A DNA stretch of 64,000 nucleotides from contig KB445798.1 of assembly GCA_000320605.2 (NCBI GenBank), positions 1,681,541-1,745,540 of the forward strand, given 5' to 3'. A program made the translations under genes and the position numbers. This DNA comes from Gelatoporia subvermispora B. Its lineage: Eukaryota > Basidiomycota > Agaricomycetes > Polyporales > Gelatoporiaceae. This document shows, in pieces, positions 1 through 15,161 of this stretch. How positions within the stretch are numbered: the first letter of the stretch is position 1; each line of letters begins with the position of its first letter. The notes beneath the pieces were generated by a model. That model saw only the letters and a list, made by a program, of their open reading frames with translations. It had not been told where the DNA came from and did no database searches.

Positions 1-1859
1 GATTGTTCAGCGCTGAAGGTTACCACTGCAATGTTTCCGTCCGGTAGAGTATAGTTATGTTTAGACAGACATCTTATGAAGTTGTCTTTTTCGTGTATTG
101 TCCAACCTGCCTTCGCGTTTCTCGTGTTTAAAAGAGTCCCTGCGACTGCGAGTTGGTTGAGGAGAAGAGCAAAGCGGAGCACTTAGGCGCTTACACGGTT
201 GGTGGCGTCTTGGCCGAGGAGCGCCCAGCATCCGATAACCCTCCTTCCATCGTCTTACTACCGGACATCGTTTTAGACACCCTGTTCTCACCTCGGACGT
301 CATTGTAGCAAATGTGGTTGGTCTCAAGAACATATAGGAGAATACAGTTACAGCGACTCTCAGATCTTGTTCAGAACGGAAGCCGCCAGCACAACGAGAA
401 CCTGCAGCCTGCGTTTCACCACGGTTTGATGCTCGTTGGAGTCTTTTTCAATTCAGAATGGGCCCATTCGTCAACATTTTGCTTTTTTACAACTATTTTT
501 GACTAGATTGTTGGTCGAAAGAGACGGGATAACATCTGGCGAGTGTGCATATGCTCGCTCCTGATAGGACCAATGCCTCACAAGGCGCCGCTGATACCTT
601 CGCCGGGAACACATCTACACGCATGGACGCAACATCACTTGATCTTCTCGGCGAAATTGACCTCGTTGCATCAACTCAATCGAATCCGTGCTCCTCTGAG
701 ATCTGCCGTCTGAATTTCGTTTGCATTTGCGAATCCTCGACCTGGGTGGCAACCCCGGTAGCAGCTGCTCCATGCCCCGTGACGATATATGGCAATGCTA
801 CAATGATTTCGCAAGAGAACCACCCGGTATTTGTTCTCCCTCCGTGCTGTTGAATCTTCGTCACCTGTTGCTCGCGAACCGCAACTTATCGCTCCTTATC
901 GCGCGCGGCGTCTCGACGAAGATCGGTTCCTTATTCTTCTGGTCGACAGCATGACGCCTCTCAGGGACATTGTGCGCTGCCGGGACCGCGGTCCACCAGT
1001 TTTTACTCTGCCCATGTGTTGGGACGCTAGACAGCCTCACCGCATGTCACGCTTCTGCGTCTGTTCTGCTCTGCACTGAGCGTAATCAAGCGACCTGCCT
1101 CGACATCACCTGATCTTAGCGGTGAAAAATAATTCTTTGCACCAACTCAGTCGAATTCGTGTTCCTCTGAGGTCCGGCGTCCGCAGCGTGTCCGTCTGCA
1201 TTTTGCGAGTCTTCGAGCCGGGTGGCAAGCCCCGTAGCAACCGCTCCGGACTCCGGCCGTAATATGTGGCAAGGCTGCAATGCTTTCGCAAGATACGCTT
1301 CCGGGATTCACTTCGCTCGGTACTGCTGGGCCTTCATTCGCAAACCGCGACTTATCACTAGCACTCCTTATCACGTGCCATCTCGAGGGAGTTCGATTCG
1401 TTGCTCTTCCGGCAGGCAGCACGACGTCTCTGCGCCTCGCGGACATGGAACAGTATGCATCGCGATAGCTATCGCAGTCCTTGTCGGGCAATCCGCCAGG
1501 ACTTCTAGCGGTCTCCGTCCATCAAATGTAGCTACCATGCGCCCACCTCCGTGCCTCAGGGACATTGTGCGTTGCCGGATGTGCAGTCCACTAGGCTTCG
1601 CGCCGTCCATGTGCTAGGACGCCAGACAGACTCACCGCGCGCCGGGCTCGCCGCATGGCGCACTTCTTGGACCGCGTCTGCTGCTCTGCGCCGTGGCCGG
1701 CGAAGTCGAGTAGCCTGCCTCGAGATCACCGTATGCCGTATCTCATCCGAGGAAGCGAAGCACAGTACAAAAGGCCCCGCGCGATGCTCAATGAACCCAG
1801 AAGACTACCTGTTCACGGTTGTCTTCGAGGCTCTCGCCCAGCCCATCTGGATACTCGCC
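1..1859. other. Intergenic region upstream of chitinase, with tandem duplication
   Basis: No coding region is supported here. Reading frames are short, lack family motifs and overlap on both strands. The only clear structure is a diverged two-copy duplication (separate entry). The last 150 bases should hold the chitinase promoter; no convincing TATA box was found. Confidence 0.5.
622..1700. repeat. Diverged tandem duplication, two copies of roughly 470-600 bp
   Basis: Copy 1 (about 622-1090) and copy 2 (about 1097-1700) align along most of their length. Matching landmarks include a shared ACTCA.TCGAAT segment near 675 and 1146, a GGTGGCAA block near 747 and 1220, and CTCAGGGACATTGTGCG near 959 and 1555. 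The offset grows from about 471 to about 595 bases, so copy 2 carries roughly 120 extra bases in its second half. Many substitutions separate the copies, so the duplication is old. No protein is conserved between them. It may be a decayed element or a simple segmental duplication. Confidence 0.65.
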
Positions 1860-4173
1860 ATGGCCCGCTCGTCCGCATTCCAGCTCGTCATCACCCTGGC
1901 CGCCGCGGTCCTCGCTGCCGTCGTCGCGGTCAGTGCCACCCAGGCCATGCGGCGGCCTGCTGAGTACAAGGAAGCGGCACGGCACTACGAGACCGGCAGC
2001 CCGAAGCCCCAGTTCATCCACCGGAGGGCGGGCGAGTACGTCCAGGCGGCGTACTTTACCAACTGGTGCGTAGCATCTATCTCGGAGGGTATAACTATTA
2101 ATATCAGGCGCGTCCATTGCCTCACAGGGGCATCTACGGCGCCAACTTTCGTGCGTTTCTGTTTCCGCTCAACCTTCCTCTGGCTGACATGGACATCAGA
2201 ACCGTCGAATGTCACCCCATCTCAGCTGACGCATATTCTCTACGCATTCGCCGATACGTCGCCTGATACCGGAGAGATTTCGCTCACGGATAGCTATGCA
2301 GACGAGCAGGTGAGTCGTCAGACACTGCCCCATAGTAGAGCAACACCAACGTCGACCTCCACAAGAAACACTTCCCTGGTGACTCATGGGACGAGTCTGG
2401 GAACAACCTCTACGGATGCCTGAAGCAGGTACGCCCCCATCCCTCACGGCGCTTCACATCCACTCACAGCCGGCCCGCCAGTTCTACCTTATGAAGCTGG
2501 CGAACAGGAACCTGAAAGTGCTCCTGTCTGTAGGCGGGTACACTTACTCGCAGGACGGGCATTTCAGCTTCGTGACAGACGCATCGCTGCGCTCCGCGTT
2601 CGTGTCGAGCGCAGTGAGCTTCGTGGAGAACTTCGGCTTCGACGGTATTGATATCGACTTCGAGTACGCGAACACTCCCGTGCTTGCGCAGGGCTTCGCG
2701 GACCTCCTCACAGAGCTCCGCTCAGGCTTTGATGATTTGGCGACGAAGAAGGGCGATACGGAGCCATATCAGATCACGGTGAGTGGTTGTATGCGTGTTG
2801 AGCGAGTGATGGCGGTTAATAGAAGAGTGCTGGATTAGGTTGCTGCCCCGGCAGGGTGGGACAACTACCAGTACTTCCCGGTGACGCAGATGGACGAGGC
2901 GATCACATACTGGAACCTGATGGTGAGCATTCGACTTTTGCACCTTGAACATGCATATCAATGAAACCTGACAGGCGTACGACTATGCCGGCTCATGGCT
3001 CACTTGGGTGAGTAACTGCTTTTGCGCTAGCACTGAGTTTGTTGTACTGAATGCATGCAGGCTGACAACCAAGGTCAGCTGATTTTGTACAGCAAGCTCG
3101 TGTGACAGACGCTCATACCGTCATGCAGCGAACTTGTACGATGGCATCCGCACTAACGTCTCGACCGATAAGGCCCTCACATGGTACGTCCAGAATGGCG
3201 CGACTGCTAGCAAGATGACTATGGGTATGTGGCTACTGCATGGACGTGGCGCTGGAAGCTTAGAGGATCGCAGGTGTCCCCCTCTACGGTCGTGCCTTTG
3301 AGCAGACCCAGGGTATTGGCTATCCCTACAACGGAGTAAGCACTTTCATCTATGCCCTGTGGGAAATTTCTCATTTGACTCGCGCAGATTGGTCCTGGCA
3401 CCATCCAGGCCGGTATCTACTCATATCAGGATCTTCCGCTCGCCGGTGCCTCCGTCTTCGAGAACCACACTGACGTGACGAGCTACTCGTATGACTCGAC
3501 TAAGCAAGAACTCGTATCTTACGATACTCCCGACATTGTCACGACGAAGGCTCAGTACGTGATGAAGAACGGCTTCGCCGGATCAATGTTCTGGGACGTG
3601 AGTATCCTGGTGGTCCTCTTCATTTCGAACTCGTACTGATAGGCGATTTCAGCTGTCGACCGACAAGGTTGGCGCGGACTCGCTGGTTGGCACTACTGCG
3701 GGTGTTTATGGCAGCCTCGACACAACCCTGAACCACATCGAGTGAGTCTACACACGGAGAGCATGAGCAGCAGCTGACACTAGTGGGTCGGTGTCACTAG
3801 CTATCCTGATAGCGAGTGGACGAACATCGCCAACAACATGGGCCAATCGAGCGGCGGCACGAGCACCTCCTCGAGTGCGCCGACGCCGACGAGCTCGTCG
3901 CCGGGCTCGTCCGGCCAGTGCAGTAGTGTGTCTGCATGGAGCGCGATAGTAAGTTTCTAGCTTCCTGTCCCAGATGGACCATATCTCATGGATGAATAGG
4001 CTACGTATGTTGGCGGAGACGAGGCAACATTCAGTGAGTACACCACATGATAGGGCTTAGTGCAGATAGTGATCATTGTGGCAGACGGCGACCTCTGGAC
4101 CGCCAAGTGGTGGACCAACGGTGACACTCCAGGCGGCCAGGCTGGCGTCTGGACTGACGACGGAGCATGCTAA
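1860..4173 (+). CDS. Secreted GH18 chitinase with C-terminal CBM5/12 module
   Basis: Hydrolyses beta-1,4 links in chitin, presumably outside the cell during wall remodelling or nutrition. The start at 1860 gives a hydrophobic signal sequence ([20 protein letters not shown]); an in-frame ATG at 1791 is possible. Exons begin 1860-2065, 2128-2150 and 2200-2309, followed by about eight more. The early barrel strand reads YFTNWGIYGANF and is followed by HILYAFAD. The GH18 catalytic motif [10 protein letters not shown] (DxxDxDxE, acid Glu) lies near 2640. Later blocks include [29 protein letters not shown] and a C-terminal GSMFWD. A Ser/Thr/Gly-rich linker near 3850-3930 leads to a small chitin-binding module with the AKWWT.GDTPGG signature, ending at a Cys codon before TAA. 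It is convergent with MTR4, 146 bases away. The family is certain; some splice sites are not. Confidence 0.93.
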
Positions 4174-4319
4174 ATTAATGTTGTAAAGTTGGCTGGGCCA
4201 CACGTACGACTGCACGAATATCACGCGATTTTGGTTTTTTTTTGCACACGCACACAAATGATGGATGGTTGTCACTCTTCCAACCAAGACGAGATTGCTA
4301 TGATATGGAGCAGTGGTGT

Positions 4320-7300
4320 CTACAGGTACAGAGAAGAGCAGAAGATGACGGAGTTGGGGCGCTCGAGCATCTCGGATGCCTTCTCGAACTTTTCTTGCAG
4401 CTCGGTGTTACCGATCACTTTTGCGGCGGCACTCATCTGCCGGATGAGCTCCTGGAGGCGTCTGAAGACACGGATCAGGTTGCCCTCGAACTGGTCAGTG
4501 AGCTGGAGGGAGAAATCAGTCAGACGGCTCAGCGATGAGAGAGGGAGTGGACAAACCTTGCAGATGTCGGCAAACGACGCTCCTCGGCACCATTGCACAA
4601 CAGCATCCATGAGCTCCACCTTGAACGACTGGACGTACTCGTCCTCGTTGACGGTGAGCTTGGACTCCTTCGAAACCTTGGCTATCCGGCGAGCATACTC
4701 CTGCATGACTCGCAGAGGCGCCGCGAGCTCTTCCTTCAACTTTGTCACTTGCTCGCTCTGGAAAAGTAATCTAATCAGGCACCACTGCGTAGTGTAGAAA
4801 CCATGGGCATACCTTCTCGGTGAATACGAAACAGCTAAGCAAGCCAGCGCACTGCTCCGGCGACAGCGGGTTGAAGACACCGTTGAAAATGAGCTCGGTC
4901 AGCAGGAGCTCGTCTCCCGTACTGATCTCGCAAGCCACACGGCCCTTGACGTCTACAATATCGGCCGACGTGGTGAACCCCAGTCGCCGAAGCACTCGCT
5001 TCCGCGCCTTAAGCTCCTCCATCTGCAGGATATCGTTCGTGGCCTGTATTCGCTTCTTCAGTTCACGGATGCGGTTCTGGCTCTCCTGCTTCTTCGCGTA
5101 TAGTGTATAGAGCTCGGGGAGACGCGGGTCCTTGTGCAATGGGCTTGAGAAGAGCTTCTTCTCCATGACATCGATCCTCTGCAGGGCTGCACTTCAGACA
5201 TGATCCCTCGAAAAAGAACGGAGCAGCGTACCTTAACGAGCTCCTTGAATTTCTCGTCTTTGATGTCCATGTCCTGGATAGGATCGAGCAAAGGGATCCC
5301 GTCTGGGAACCGCCGCTGCACCTCCTGCACGCTCTTCCACGCCGTCTCCCGCGCTGGCAGCGGTCGAAGGTCCTTCGGCAGGAATATCCGTAGTCGGCTT
5401 ATGGCGTCGATAGTCGAGAGCAACACGGGGACAACAAGCGGTTCTCCCTTCTGCCCGGGCTGGCATGGCACGACGCCTCCCGGTGTAGGAGCCGTCGTGT
5501 TACGGTCTTTGGGCAATGTCGAACCGGTTGAGCAGTGCAAGAGGACGTCTACAATGTACTGTTCGTGTGGGGGGATATCGTCGAGCTTCGGGCCGGGTCG
5601 GTTCTGCATTTGTGAAATCAATGTGAGATCGAGGAAATCACGAGGAGAGTAACGAACCTTTGGCGGGAGGCGTTTCTGGTAGTTAACGATAGTGCCCCAG
5701 CCAAAGTCCAACTTCTGATGTTTGACCTTCACTAGTCGACCAGGCTGCAGGAAAGGAACGCTGTAGGTCGGGTGTGATATGACCTCCTTGAAGTCTGCAG
5801 CCATCTGGTCGAGCTGCTGCCTGTAATCGTAGTAATCCGATACAGACTCCTCGTCCGGAACGACAATGGACTGCTTTTTCTCTTCCTCTCGGCCCAGTTC
5901 TGGCGTCGCACGAATGTGAGCAGATATCTCGGCAAAGCTCATGGGAGACTCACCGTCCTCTAGGAGGGGGACACCCGCGTTATTCTGGAACTGGAAGAAA
6001 CACCGCTCGAGCATGAACTCCGGGCTGATACCCTCGACTTTCATTAGGTTCAACAACATGTTGTACCCGAGGTGGAACGCAGAGTCAAGCCGATCGGCCT
6101 CGCCCTTGATCATCTCCTTCGCCGCCGCCGGCTCAAGCTTCTCGTCGCACATCATGATGACGACACCGCGGTCGTCCAGACCACGCCGTCCAGCACGTCC
6201 GGACATCTGGATGTACTCTCCGGAGGACAGGTTGCGGAATTCCCTCCCGTCGAACTTGCGTGTGGTGGTGAAGACAACGGTCTTCGCGGGCATGTTCAAG
6301 CCGATAGAGAACGTCTCGGTGGCGAAGAGCACCTTGATGAGACCCTCTTGGAACAAGATCTCGATGACCTCCTTTAGAATGGGAAGCAGACCACCGTGAT
6401 GGATGCCGATTCCGCGCTTCAGGAGAGGCAAAAGGTTGGAAATTTGGGGTAGCTGACGATCGTCTGGCGCGAGATTGTCGATGGCGTTGTTGAAAATGTT
6501 TGCAACTAGGTCTTGCTCGTCGGTAGTATTGAACTCCATCTTGGACATCTGCAGCGCGAGCGCCTCACATTCACGCTTGCTGAATGCGAACACAATGACT
6601 GGGTTGTAGTTCTTCGTCATAATCATTTTGATTATTTTCTGGATGTCGGAGAGACCTATGCCGAGCAAGTTGGTAAAGGACTCTTGTCAAATGTCTCGAA
6701 TACACACCTTTCTTCTCTCCTCCTTTCTTCGACTTCCCCTTCTTGCCCTTGCCGCTCTTCGGGTCCGCAGGGTCCTCTCCCATCCTCTCCTGCAGCATAC
6801 CCATCGCCTTGCTGAAGTTGTCCTCTCTGAACTCACTCTTTTCGTTGACGACCAGGAAGATCCCCTCACCGCCCGCAGGGAACAGATAATGCTGCAAGGG
6901 AGTCGGGCGGAAGTCGGTATACACGACGTGACAGGGCTGCTCATGGCTCTTGCAGATCCACTCTGCAAATTGCATCGCGTTGGGAATAGTGGCGGAGAGG
7001 AAGACATATCGCACTGAATGCGGGAGAAGGATGATGGTTTCTTCCCAGACGACACCACGCTCCTTGTCACGCATGTAGTGGATTTCGTCGAAGACGACCC
7101 AAGCGACCTCACGCATGATCTCGGAGCCACGGTAGAGCATAGACCGCAGAATCTGTACGGCGTGAGCAAATGCACGACAGTGAATATCATTTCACAACAT
7201 ACTTCAGTGGTCATGACCAGACATGTCGCCGACGGGTTGATTGTCACATCTCCCGTCATCAACCCAACGTCTCCGAACTCGGCAAGCATTTCACGGTACT

Positions 7301-8058
7301 TCTGGTTGCTCAGAGCCTATATTCCAAAGACAACAAATGTTTATATTACATTATTGGCACAAGAATACTAGCTACTGGCCTTAATCGGACTGGTATAGAT
7401 GACTCGTTGCTTATTCTGCAGACACTGCGCGATGGCATACTCCGCGACAACGGTCTTACCCGCACTCGTGTGTGCAGACACAAGCACACTTTCGTTCCTT
7501 TGAATTGCATGTACCGAGACTTGCTGGAAGGGATCGAGAGTGAACTTATATTCGCGTGCGGGTTTCGCCGGAGGTACGTGATTCGCAATTGGGATGTATG
7601 GGTAGCCTGGCGGAACGGCGACTTGGTGGCGAACCTAGAGCACAAGACGCAGAGTATGCATCAGCTACAGTACCGTATTTACACGTTATAGACCATACCT
7701 GGTGTCGCAGCTCCAGTCGCGATCCTGCGGCCTCTATGCTTCCAGTTAATCCAGCACTCGCCGCAACCTCCCGCTTTGCCTCGATCTCGACTTCATCCAT
7801 GACTTCAGGCCTTGGAGAGGCCACCCTTGGCTTCTTTGGTGCAGAAGGACCTGCTCCATTCTCGTCTCCGTTTACGGCGTGCCCATTTTGCGGTTGGGGC
7901 GTCGCGGGCTTCGAGGTGTCCGCCTTGCGTTTCCGTGCAGTTTCTGATTGGACTTTTGGGGACTTCACGTGGTTTGAAGAGTCACCGTTTGGCTCTTGAG
8001 AGACATCCGCTTCCATGGGGACATCGTCCAGGAAAGAGAAAAGATCGTTAGAGCTCAT
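4320..8058 (-). CDS. MTR4: MTR4-type Ski2-like RNA helicase of the nuclear exosome
   Basis: DExH helicase that unwinds RNA for the nuclear exosome, in yeast as part of TRAMP. The start at 8058 gives an acidic then basic N-terminus with a nuclear-type stretch ([10 protein letters not shown]). After the first intron come the Ski2-like entry and motif I ([14 protein letters not shown]), then GVLTGD-type blocks, motif II as DEIH ([15 protein letters not shown]) and motif III SATIPN. A K/G-rich insert ([16 protein letters not shown]) follows, then the RecA2 motifs [10 protein letters not shown] and [14 protein letters not shown], the arch/KOW region ([17 protein letters not shown]) and a DSHCT C-terminus ending CSSLYL, as in MTR4. 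Fungal MTR4 proteins are about 1,050 residues and the spliced frames here agree. SKI2 is less likely because of the arch sequence and the C-terminus. All motifs appear intact. Confidence 0.95.
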
Positions 8059-10905
8059 GATCGCCGAGATTTGTCGTTGCCAGTCGTGTTCGGGTCCTAG
8101 CCGGTGCAAACGCGCGGGGTAAAACGTTAACTCCCAATGTCACAAAATGGACCAGAGACCGTCCGGTAAGCTAGTACGGCAAAGAGAAGACAGAGGAAAG
8201 ATGTGAGCCTTCGAGAGCACGACTGCCCGACCCAAGGCGGGAAATTTGTGGTTTAGGGTGCTTCGGTTACTATTTACTGCTTCTAAGTGCGAAATTAATC
8301 AAAACTGACTCTCGCTTACCGGCGCTTGAGTGCTGCCTTCGACACGAACGCCTCTTCCTTAGAACCTTGCGCGATCCTACACAGGTCTCTCTAAACACGG
8401 CTTGAATATCTATGGCATTCTTGTTCTCGCTTGCTACAACGAACCTGGGTTCTCCGCTTGGACGGCATGAAAGTCCACTACTCATACCTACCGCTAATGT
8501 CATGGAAAACTCTGTTAGAATCATCGCTCTTGAATAAACGCGGCGCCATTCTCAGCCAGAGCGGCCAGACCTCACTCAGGGGCGCGATGTTCTACAAATC
8601 ATATATCTGTGATGTTCCATTTCTTGTGCTAGTCGGATGCAGTATGCTTGATCCACGATGGCTCTGTGATTCTGTGTTCCGCGAAAACATTTCGGTTGCG
8701 CCATGATTTGCAGATGACTGAACCTACCTATGATCCTCACTCACAATGGCACTGCTTGTGAACGACTGATCCGCATGTCACAGCAAGGACTCAGGGAATT
8801 ATCCTATATACAGGCACGCTGCAAGGTGTTGGGCTCTGCAAACGTGTCTGGCAGATGCCTTCGGCCGCAGCTGCTACAATCCAGGCAGCATTCAACGCAA
8901 CTACGTGAACCTGATTTTCAGCGTATCATGGAGTGCACATATCGTAGCACGTGAACGACCTGATCTGCGCACGCATCAAGGTGCGCCGCTTGCATTCAGC
9001 TTGCGGCACGGATATGGGCTGACTACGATCGTGTCATCCGACAACGCCGCCACCCTCGCCATGCGTCCGGTCCAAAGCCTATTCACCTTCCCCATCACCT
9101 TCATGCTGTAATGAACAAATAGTGATATACGAGCGAAACAGGTCGGCGAGGTACTAGCAGTAGTATCCTGAGTTGCCTTTTGTGTAGCGTAGCCGGCTTA
9201 TGTAACATCGTTTCATCGTTTCAAGGTGAGCTGCATCCTCTTCGGGCATGGATCAGTGCCTATTAGCTACAGCGTTATGCTGGTCAATAAGATACTCTGC
9301 TTTACGCGGTGTTTCAGTACACTGTTCGTAGCTTGGTCGCGGTTCTCAGCTACCTACATGAACACTACGTGGCGACAGGAAAGATGGATCAATTGAGGAT
9401 GGCGAGATAGCAATACTCGGCCACCTTCCGTGTGAACCAAGGGGCGATCTAGACTGCAGCCAATTCGCGGGGTTCTGCCTGCTTGCATAAATCCGAACTG
9501 TGCTTCTGTCAATTTGCTCTCAGTGCGTGCGATTATGACGCACAGTGTTGCATTGCCTCCTTGACCCTACATCATGTCCCTAAGGGGTCTCGTGGCAGTT
9601 TCCCATGGTATGAATTGCACTGATGTGCTCAACGGCACGTCAGACCCCACCCACATTCCGGTTCGCTCCTTTGTCAGTTCTCGCGGAGCCGGTGGATACC
9701 GTCTAGTGCAGTTATCATGGGTCATATTCCCCCGTCGCGGTTCTCAGAAGCAGTGTCGAGGACCTGTACGGAAGAGCTGATATGGTGAGTACTGTGCGCA
9801 ATCCTTGTTCACCAATAGCGGTGCCTGACTCAGGACTGTGCTGGTGACAAGCCAGGATTCGCTGCAGATATGGGTCACTGAAATGAAGGTTACAGGCCTG
9901 AGCATGACTAACGTCGAGGTCATAGGTACCATAAACAATCATGTCGTACTGAAGGTTACCACTGGCGTGATTGCGACCTGCACGGTGGCGAACATCGCGC
10001 TTTGGCATTTGGCCCCGATCATCTGCACGTGCAGGAAGCCGAGACTGCTTTGCGATTCTCGGTTGCAGGTCGGCCTGACAAACCGCCTCATGACCTCTCC
10101 GACCCCTATTCTGGGCAAGGGCTTCTTCGAGTCTATATACCTAAAAGGTGCTAGCCGCTGACGCAGAAGTGAAGGCGCAAGATCGCGACTGGCCGAAGTC
10201 CCACAGTCAATTGGCCATGAAGAGTCGGATTGCCGTAGGTAAGTTCTCTATTCTCTGATTGTCAGCTGTGGCGTCTGTGGTCAAGGCGAGACTGCGGCAG
10301 ACGTGCATGTGAACATCGCACGTCGATGCTAGGGGCCGTCATGCTCCGACCGTGGGGCTGCTTCGCTCCATTTTCTCATGCACGCCTTGGTACGACCTGC
10401 GGGAGCACGGACTTCTACGTGACTGGGAACAACCCACACTCGCTGACTGAGCAATGCAGGAACCGTTCTATCCCGACTTCAGCATCGACTGAAACGCCGA
10501 TAACTGCGGAAGCGGTCGGAAACTGAGACTCCTGGCAATAGCTTGATTCTAGGAGGCGGCCGGTTCTGCGTCTCGAGCGAACCCCACGGGGAACAATTCA
10601 CGGGTACGGAACCAAGACGACGGGCGAAGGAGGGTGTTACAAAGAGCTGTTTTGTGAGAGGCTGCTGATCACCTGCACGTGATATGATACTCAAGTCACG
10701 CTCCGTTTGTCAGGCGTGTCGCGGGCGCCTTACGCGCGGAGAAGCGCGTCGATGACCTCCTGACCTCCGAATCCATCCAACTGCATCTTCGATCCCAGAA
10801 TGCTCAGGGGGCCTACAAATAGCGCGCAGTTCCTTCGCACCCCTGCAACTGTGCTCAATCCCAGTTCTGTCTCTTCCTATCGCCCCTCGCTGAATACCGC
10901 ACGAA
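8059..10905. other. Intergenic region between MTR4 and catalase
   Basis: The divergent genes MTR4 (-) and catalase (+) are separated by about 2.8 kb. All open frames are short and show no recognisable motif. The ends must contain the two promoters. A frame around 9830-10160 reads as hydrophobic protein but has no family signature and no plausible exon structure, so it is not called. Confidence 0.5.
10800..10822 (+). promoter_or_regulatory. Putative catalase core promoter: AGGGG element and TATA-like ACAAATAG
   Basis: About 85-105 bases upstream of the catalase ATG, a CAGGGGG run (which contains AGGGG, the yeast stress-response-element core) is followed by CTACAAATAG, a TATA-like sequence at a plausible distance. 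STRE elements control catalase in yeasts. That the same holds in this basidiomycete is inference. Confidence 0.3.
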
Positions 10906-12931
10906 ATGCCATCGAAACAGGTCTTTGAGTCAAAGGACGGTGCTACCTACACCACCTCCACTGGTGCCCCTGTCGGCGTTCCGTACGCTGCGCAGCGTGT
11001 AGGTTTCCAAGGTCCCCTCTTGCTACAGGGTGCGTCTTATCGTAGCGACCATACTCGATTCGTGCTCACACCCCCGCAGACTTCCACCACATCGATCTCC
11101 TCGCTCACTTCGACCGCGAGCGCATCCCCGGTGTGTCCCAGTCGTCGGTCTGACCCCTCTCTATGTTCCTTACATTCCCACAGAGCGTGTTGTGCACGCA
11201 AAGGGCGCGGGTGCTCACGGTTACTTCGAGGTGACCCACGACATCTCCGACCTCACCTGCGCACAGCTCTTCAGCAAGGTCGGCAACAAAGCGCGTGCAA
11301 CCGTCCGCTTCTCGACCGTTGGTGGCGAGTCCGGCTCTGCCGATACTGCGCGCGACCCGAGAGGCTTCGCGATCAAGCTCAGGACGGAGGAGGGCAACCT
11401 CGACTGGGTGTTCAACAACACCCCTGTCTTCTTCATCCGCGACCCCGCCAAGTTCCCCCACTTCATCCACACCCAGAAGCGTGACCCGCAGACCCACCTC
11501 AAGGATGCCGACATGTTCTGGGTACGTCCTCCGTTCTAGGAAGACAAGAGTACAGGCTCACCGTGTTCCTCCAGGACTACCTCTCGCAGAACCCGGAGTC
11601 CATTCATCAGGTCATGATCCTCTTCTCGGACCGTGGCACCCCCGACGGTTACCACCACATGCACGGTTACTCCGGACACACTTTCAAGTTTGTCAACAAG
11701 GACGGCAACTTCCACTACGTCCAGGTCCACCTCATCAAGGACGGCGGCGCCAAGACATTCGACAACGAGACCGCGGGCAAACTCGCTGGTGACAACCCCG
11801 ACTATGGTATCCAGAGTCTCTTCGAGGACATCGAGAGCGGCAACCCCCCATCGTGGACCGTCTCCGTCGTACGTCTCCTTTGTCCATTACGTGTGATAGA
11901 AATATGTTGATTAAACCCTTGTGACAGCAAACGATGACCCCTGAGCAAGCCGAGAAGTTCCGGTACAACGTCCTCGACTTGACCAAGGTCTGGCCACACA
12001 AGGAATTCCCCTTGCGCCCCGTCGGCAAACTTGTCCTGAATGAGAACCCGCAAAATTACTTTGCCGAGATCGAACAGGTATGTCTCTTGTCACCGCTTTC
12101 AACGGCCTTTGATCATAAACGCGACTGTCCTTCCCCAGGCTGCCTTCTCGCCCTCACACACCGTTCCGGGTATTGAGCCCTCTGCGGACCCTGTTCTCCA
12201 GTCACGTCTGTTCTCTTACCCCGACACCCACAGGTACGCTATCTGATGACGTCGTTTCGTCCATACGCTAACATTCGCCGCAGGCACCGTCTTGGCACCA
12301 ACTACAATCAGCTACCCGTCAATGCGCCCATTGCGCCCGTTGCCAACTTCCAGCGCGACGGCTCCATGGCGTTCAACAACCAGGGTGCGCGCCCGAACTA
12401 CCAAAGCAGCATCCTGCCGCTCGCGTAAGTTTCTAAATGTCCCCATTTTCGACAATCATGTAAACCAGTATATAGGTACAAGGAGAAGCCGTACAACGTC
12501 ATCAAGCATGAGACTTGGCTTGGTGCCGCTAACGCCGACTTGAGCTACATCACCGAGCGTACGTCGTCTAGTCCTTAATATTACATAGCAGTGAGCTCAT
12601 TGTAGGCCAATAGTCGACTTCGAGCAGCCCCGCGCGCTCTGGCAGAAGGTATTCAACAACACCGACAGGGAGCACCTCGTCCACAACGTCGCCGTGCACA
12701 TCAAGGGCGTCCGCTCAGCTGAGGTCAGGGATCGACAGCGTATGTATCCCGGATACTAGAAATTTGTCATTGAGCTGACAGACGCGTACAGTGTCGGTGT
12801 TCGCTGCTGTCGACCAGGACATCGCGGACCGCATTGCGCAGGCGATTGGTGTCAGCACCGTGAAGCCCCTGCAGGTCAAGCCCGCCGCTGAGGCTGTTCG
12901 CTTCAAGGCGTATGCGACTGACCAGGCGTAG
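10906..12931 (+). CDS. Catalase, small-subunit heme type
   Basis: Breaks hydrogen peroxide into water and oxygen. Ten exons splice cleanly to 513 residues, the usual size of small-subunit catalases: 10906-11029, 11080-11130, 11184-11521, 11575-11868, 11928-12077, 12139-12233, 12284-12424, 12476-12558, 12614-12739 and 12792-12931. The distal-side motif around the catalytic His reads [15 protein letters not shown]. The catalytic Asn lies in [13 protein letters not shown], and the heme-ligand Tyr in [17 protein letters not shown]. There is no N-terminal signal or large-subunit flavodoxin-like tail, so the enzyme is cytosolic or peroxisomal. The C-terminus ATDQA is not a classical PTS1. It sits upstream of RPL23 on the same strand. 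All key residues are present and nothing suggests decay. Confidence 0.97.
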
Positions 12932-13606
12932 ACCGTTGCAGCTCTCGGATACGGGCGGAAGGCTTGAATAGTATCAGATGATTCAACAAGTGTACAGATA
13001 GCATGGAATGAGACACATTGCTCGTGGCAACTTCGTATATCATTAAAAATGCGTGACCGAAGTTCGTGATAGCTTCAGGGGGTAGACGGGACTGCGAGGG
13101 CGCAAGACTAAGGACACCAATACAGCGCAGAGACGAGTGCGCGAGTGGTAGGCGAGCCCAGATAAAACAGAATAGAGGACTAACATGATACAATCCACCA
13201 GCGGGATGACGGTGTAGATTGGCCCTTCACTGTATAAATGGGATTTGGAAGCCCATAATTTCGACAAAGAGCGTTCTGGCCTGAGCGCCTAAACGATGAG
13301 CTGAGCGGTGACAGTGAACGAGGGGCATCAATCCGTATCCTGGCAGAGTTGACCACAGTGTTGAGTTCAGAACCGACCGGCGAGCAATACGAGCAACATC
13401 AGGCAACATCATGCGGGCAGGTTTGAACATAAATAACACGACCTCATCATTTGCGCAGACGTAGGAAAGGTGAGAGGGAGAGATGCCGCCACCGGCAAAT
13501 GCCGAGGTACTGTATAGCAGGCTTCGGCAAAGCGCGGCAGCCAACTTTGTACTACCCTATTCGGGGAGCACAGCAGCAGCCCCAGTAACCTCAAGACTCC
13601 AGCAAA
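12932..13606. other. Intergenic region, catalase 3' end and RPL23 promoter
   Basis: No gene is seen. The stretch should contain the catalase terminator and the uL14 promoter. Frames on the minus strand are short and carry no motif. Confidence 0.5.

Positions 13607-15161
<1,555 letters not shown>

Noticed and set aside
12..9970. Shared 16-base word CTGAAGGTTACCACTG near 12 and 9949
   Set aside because: A single 16-base match is expected by chance at this window size and the flanks do not align.
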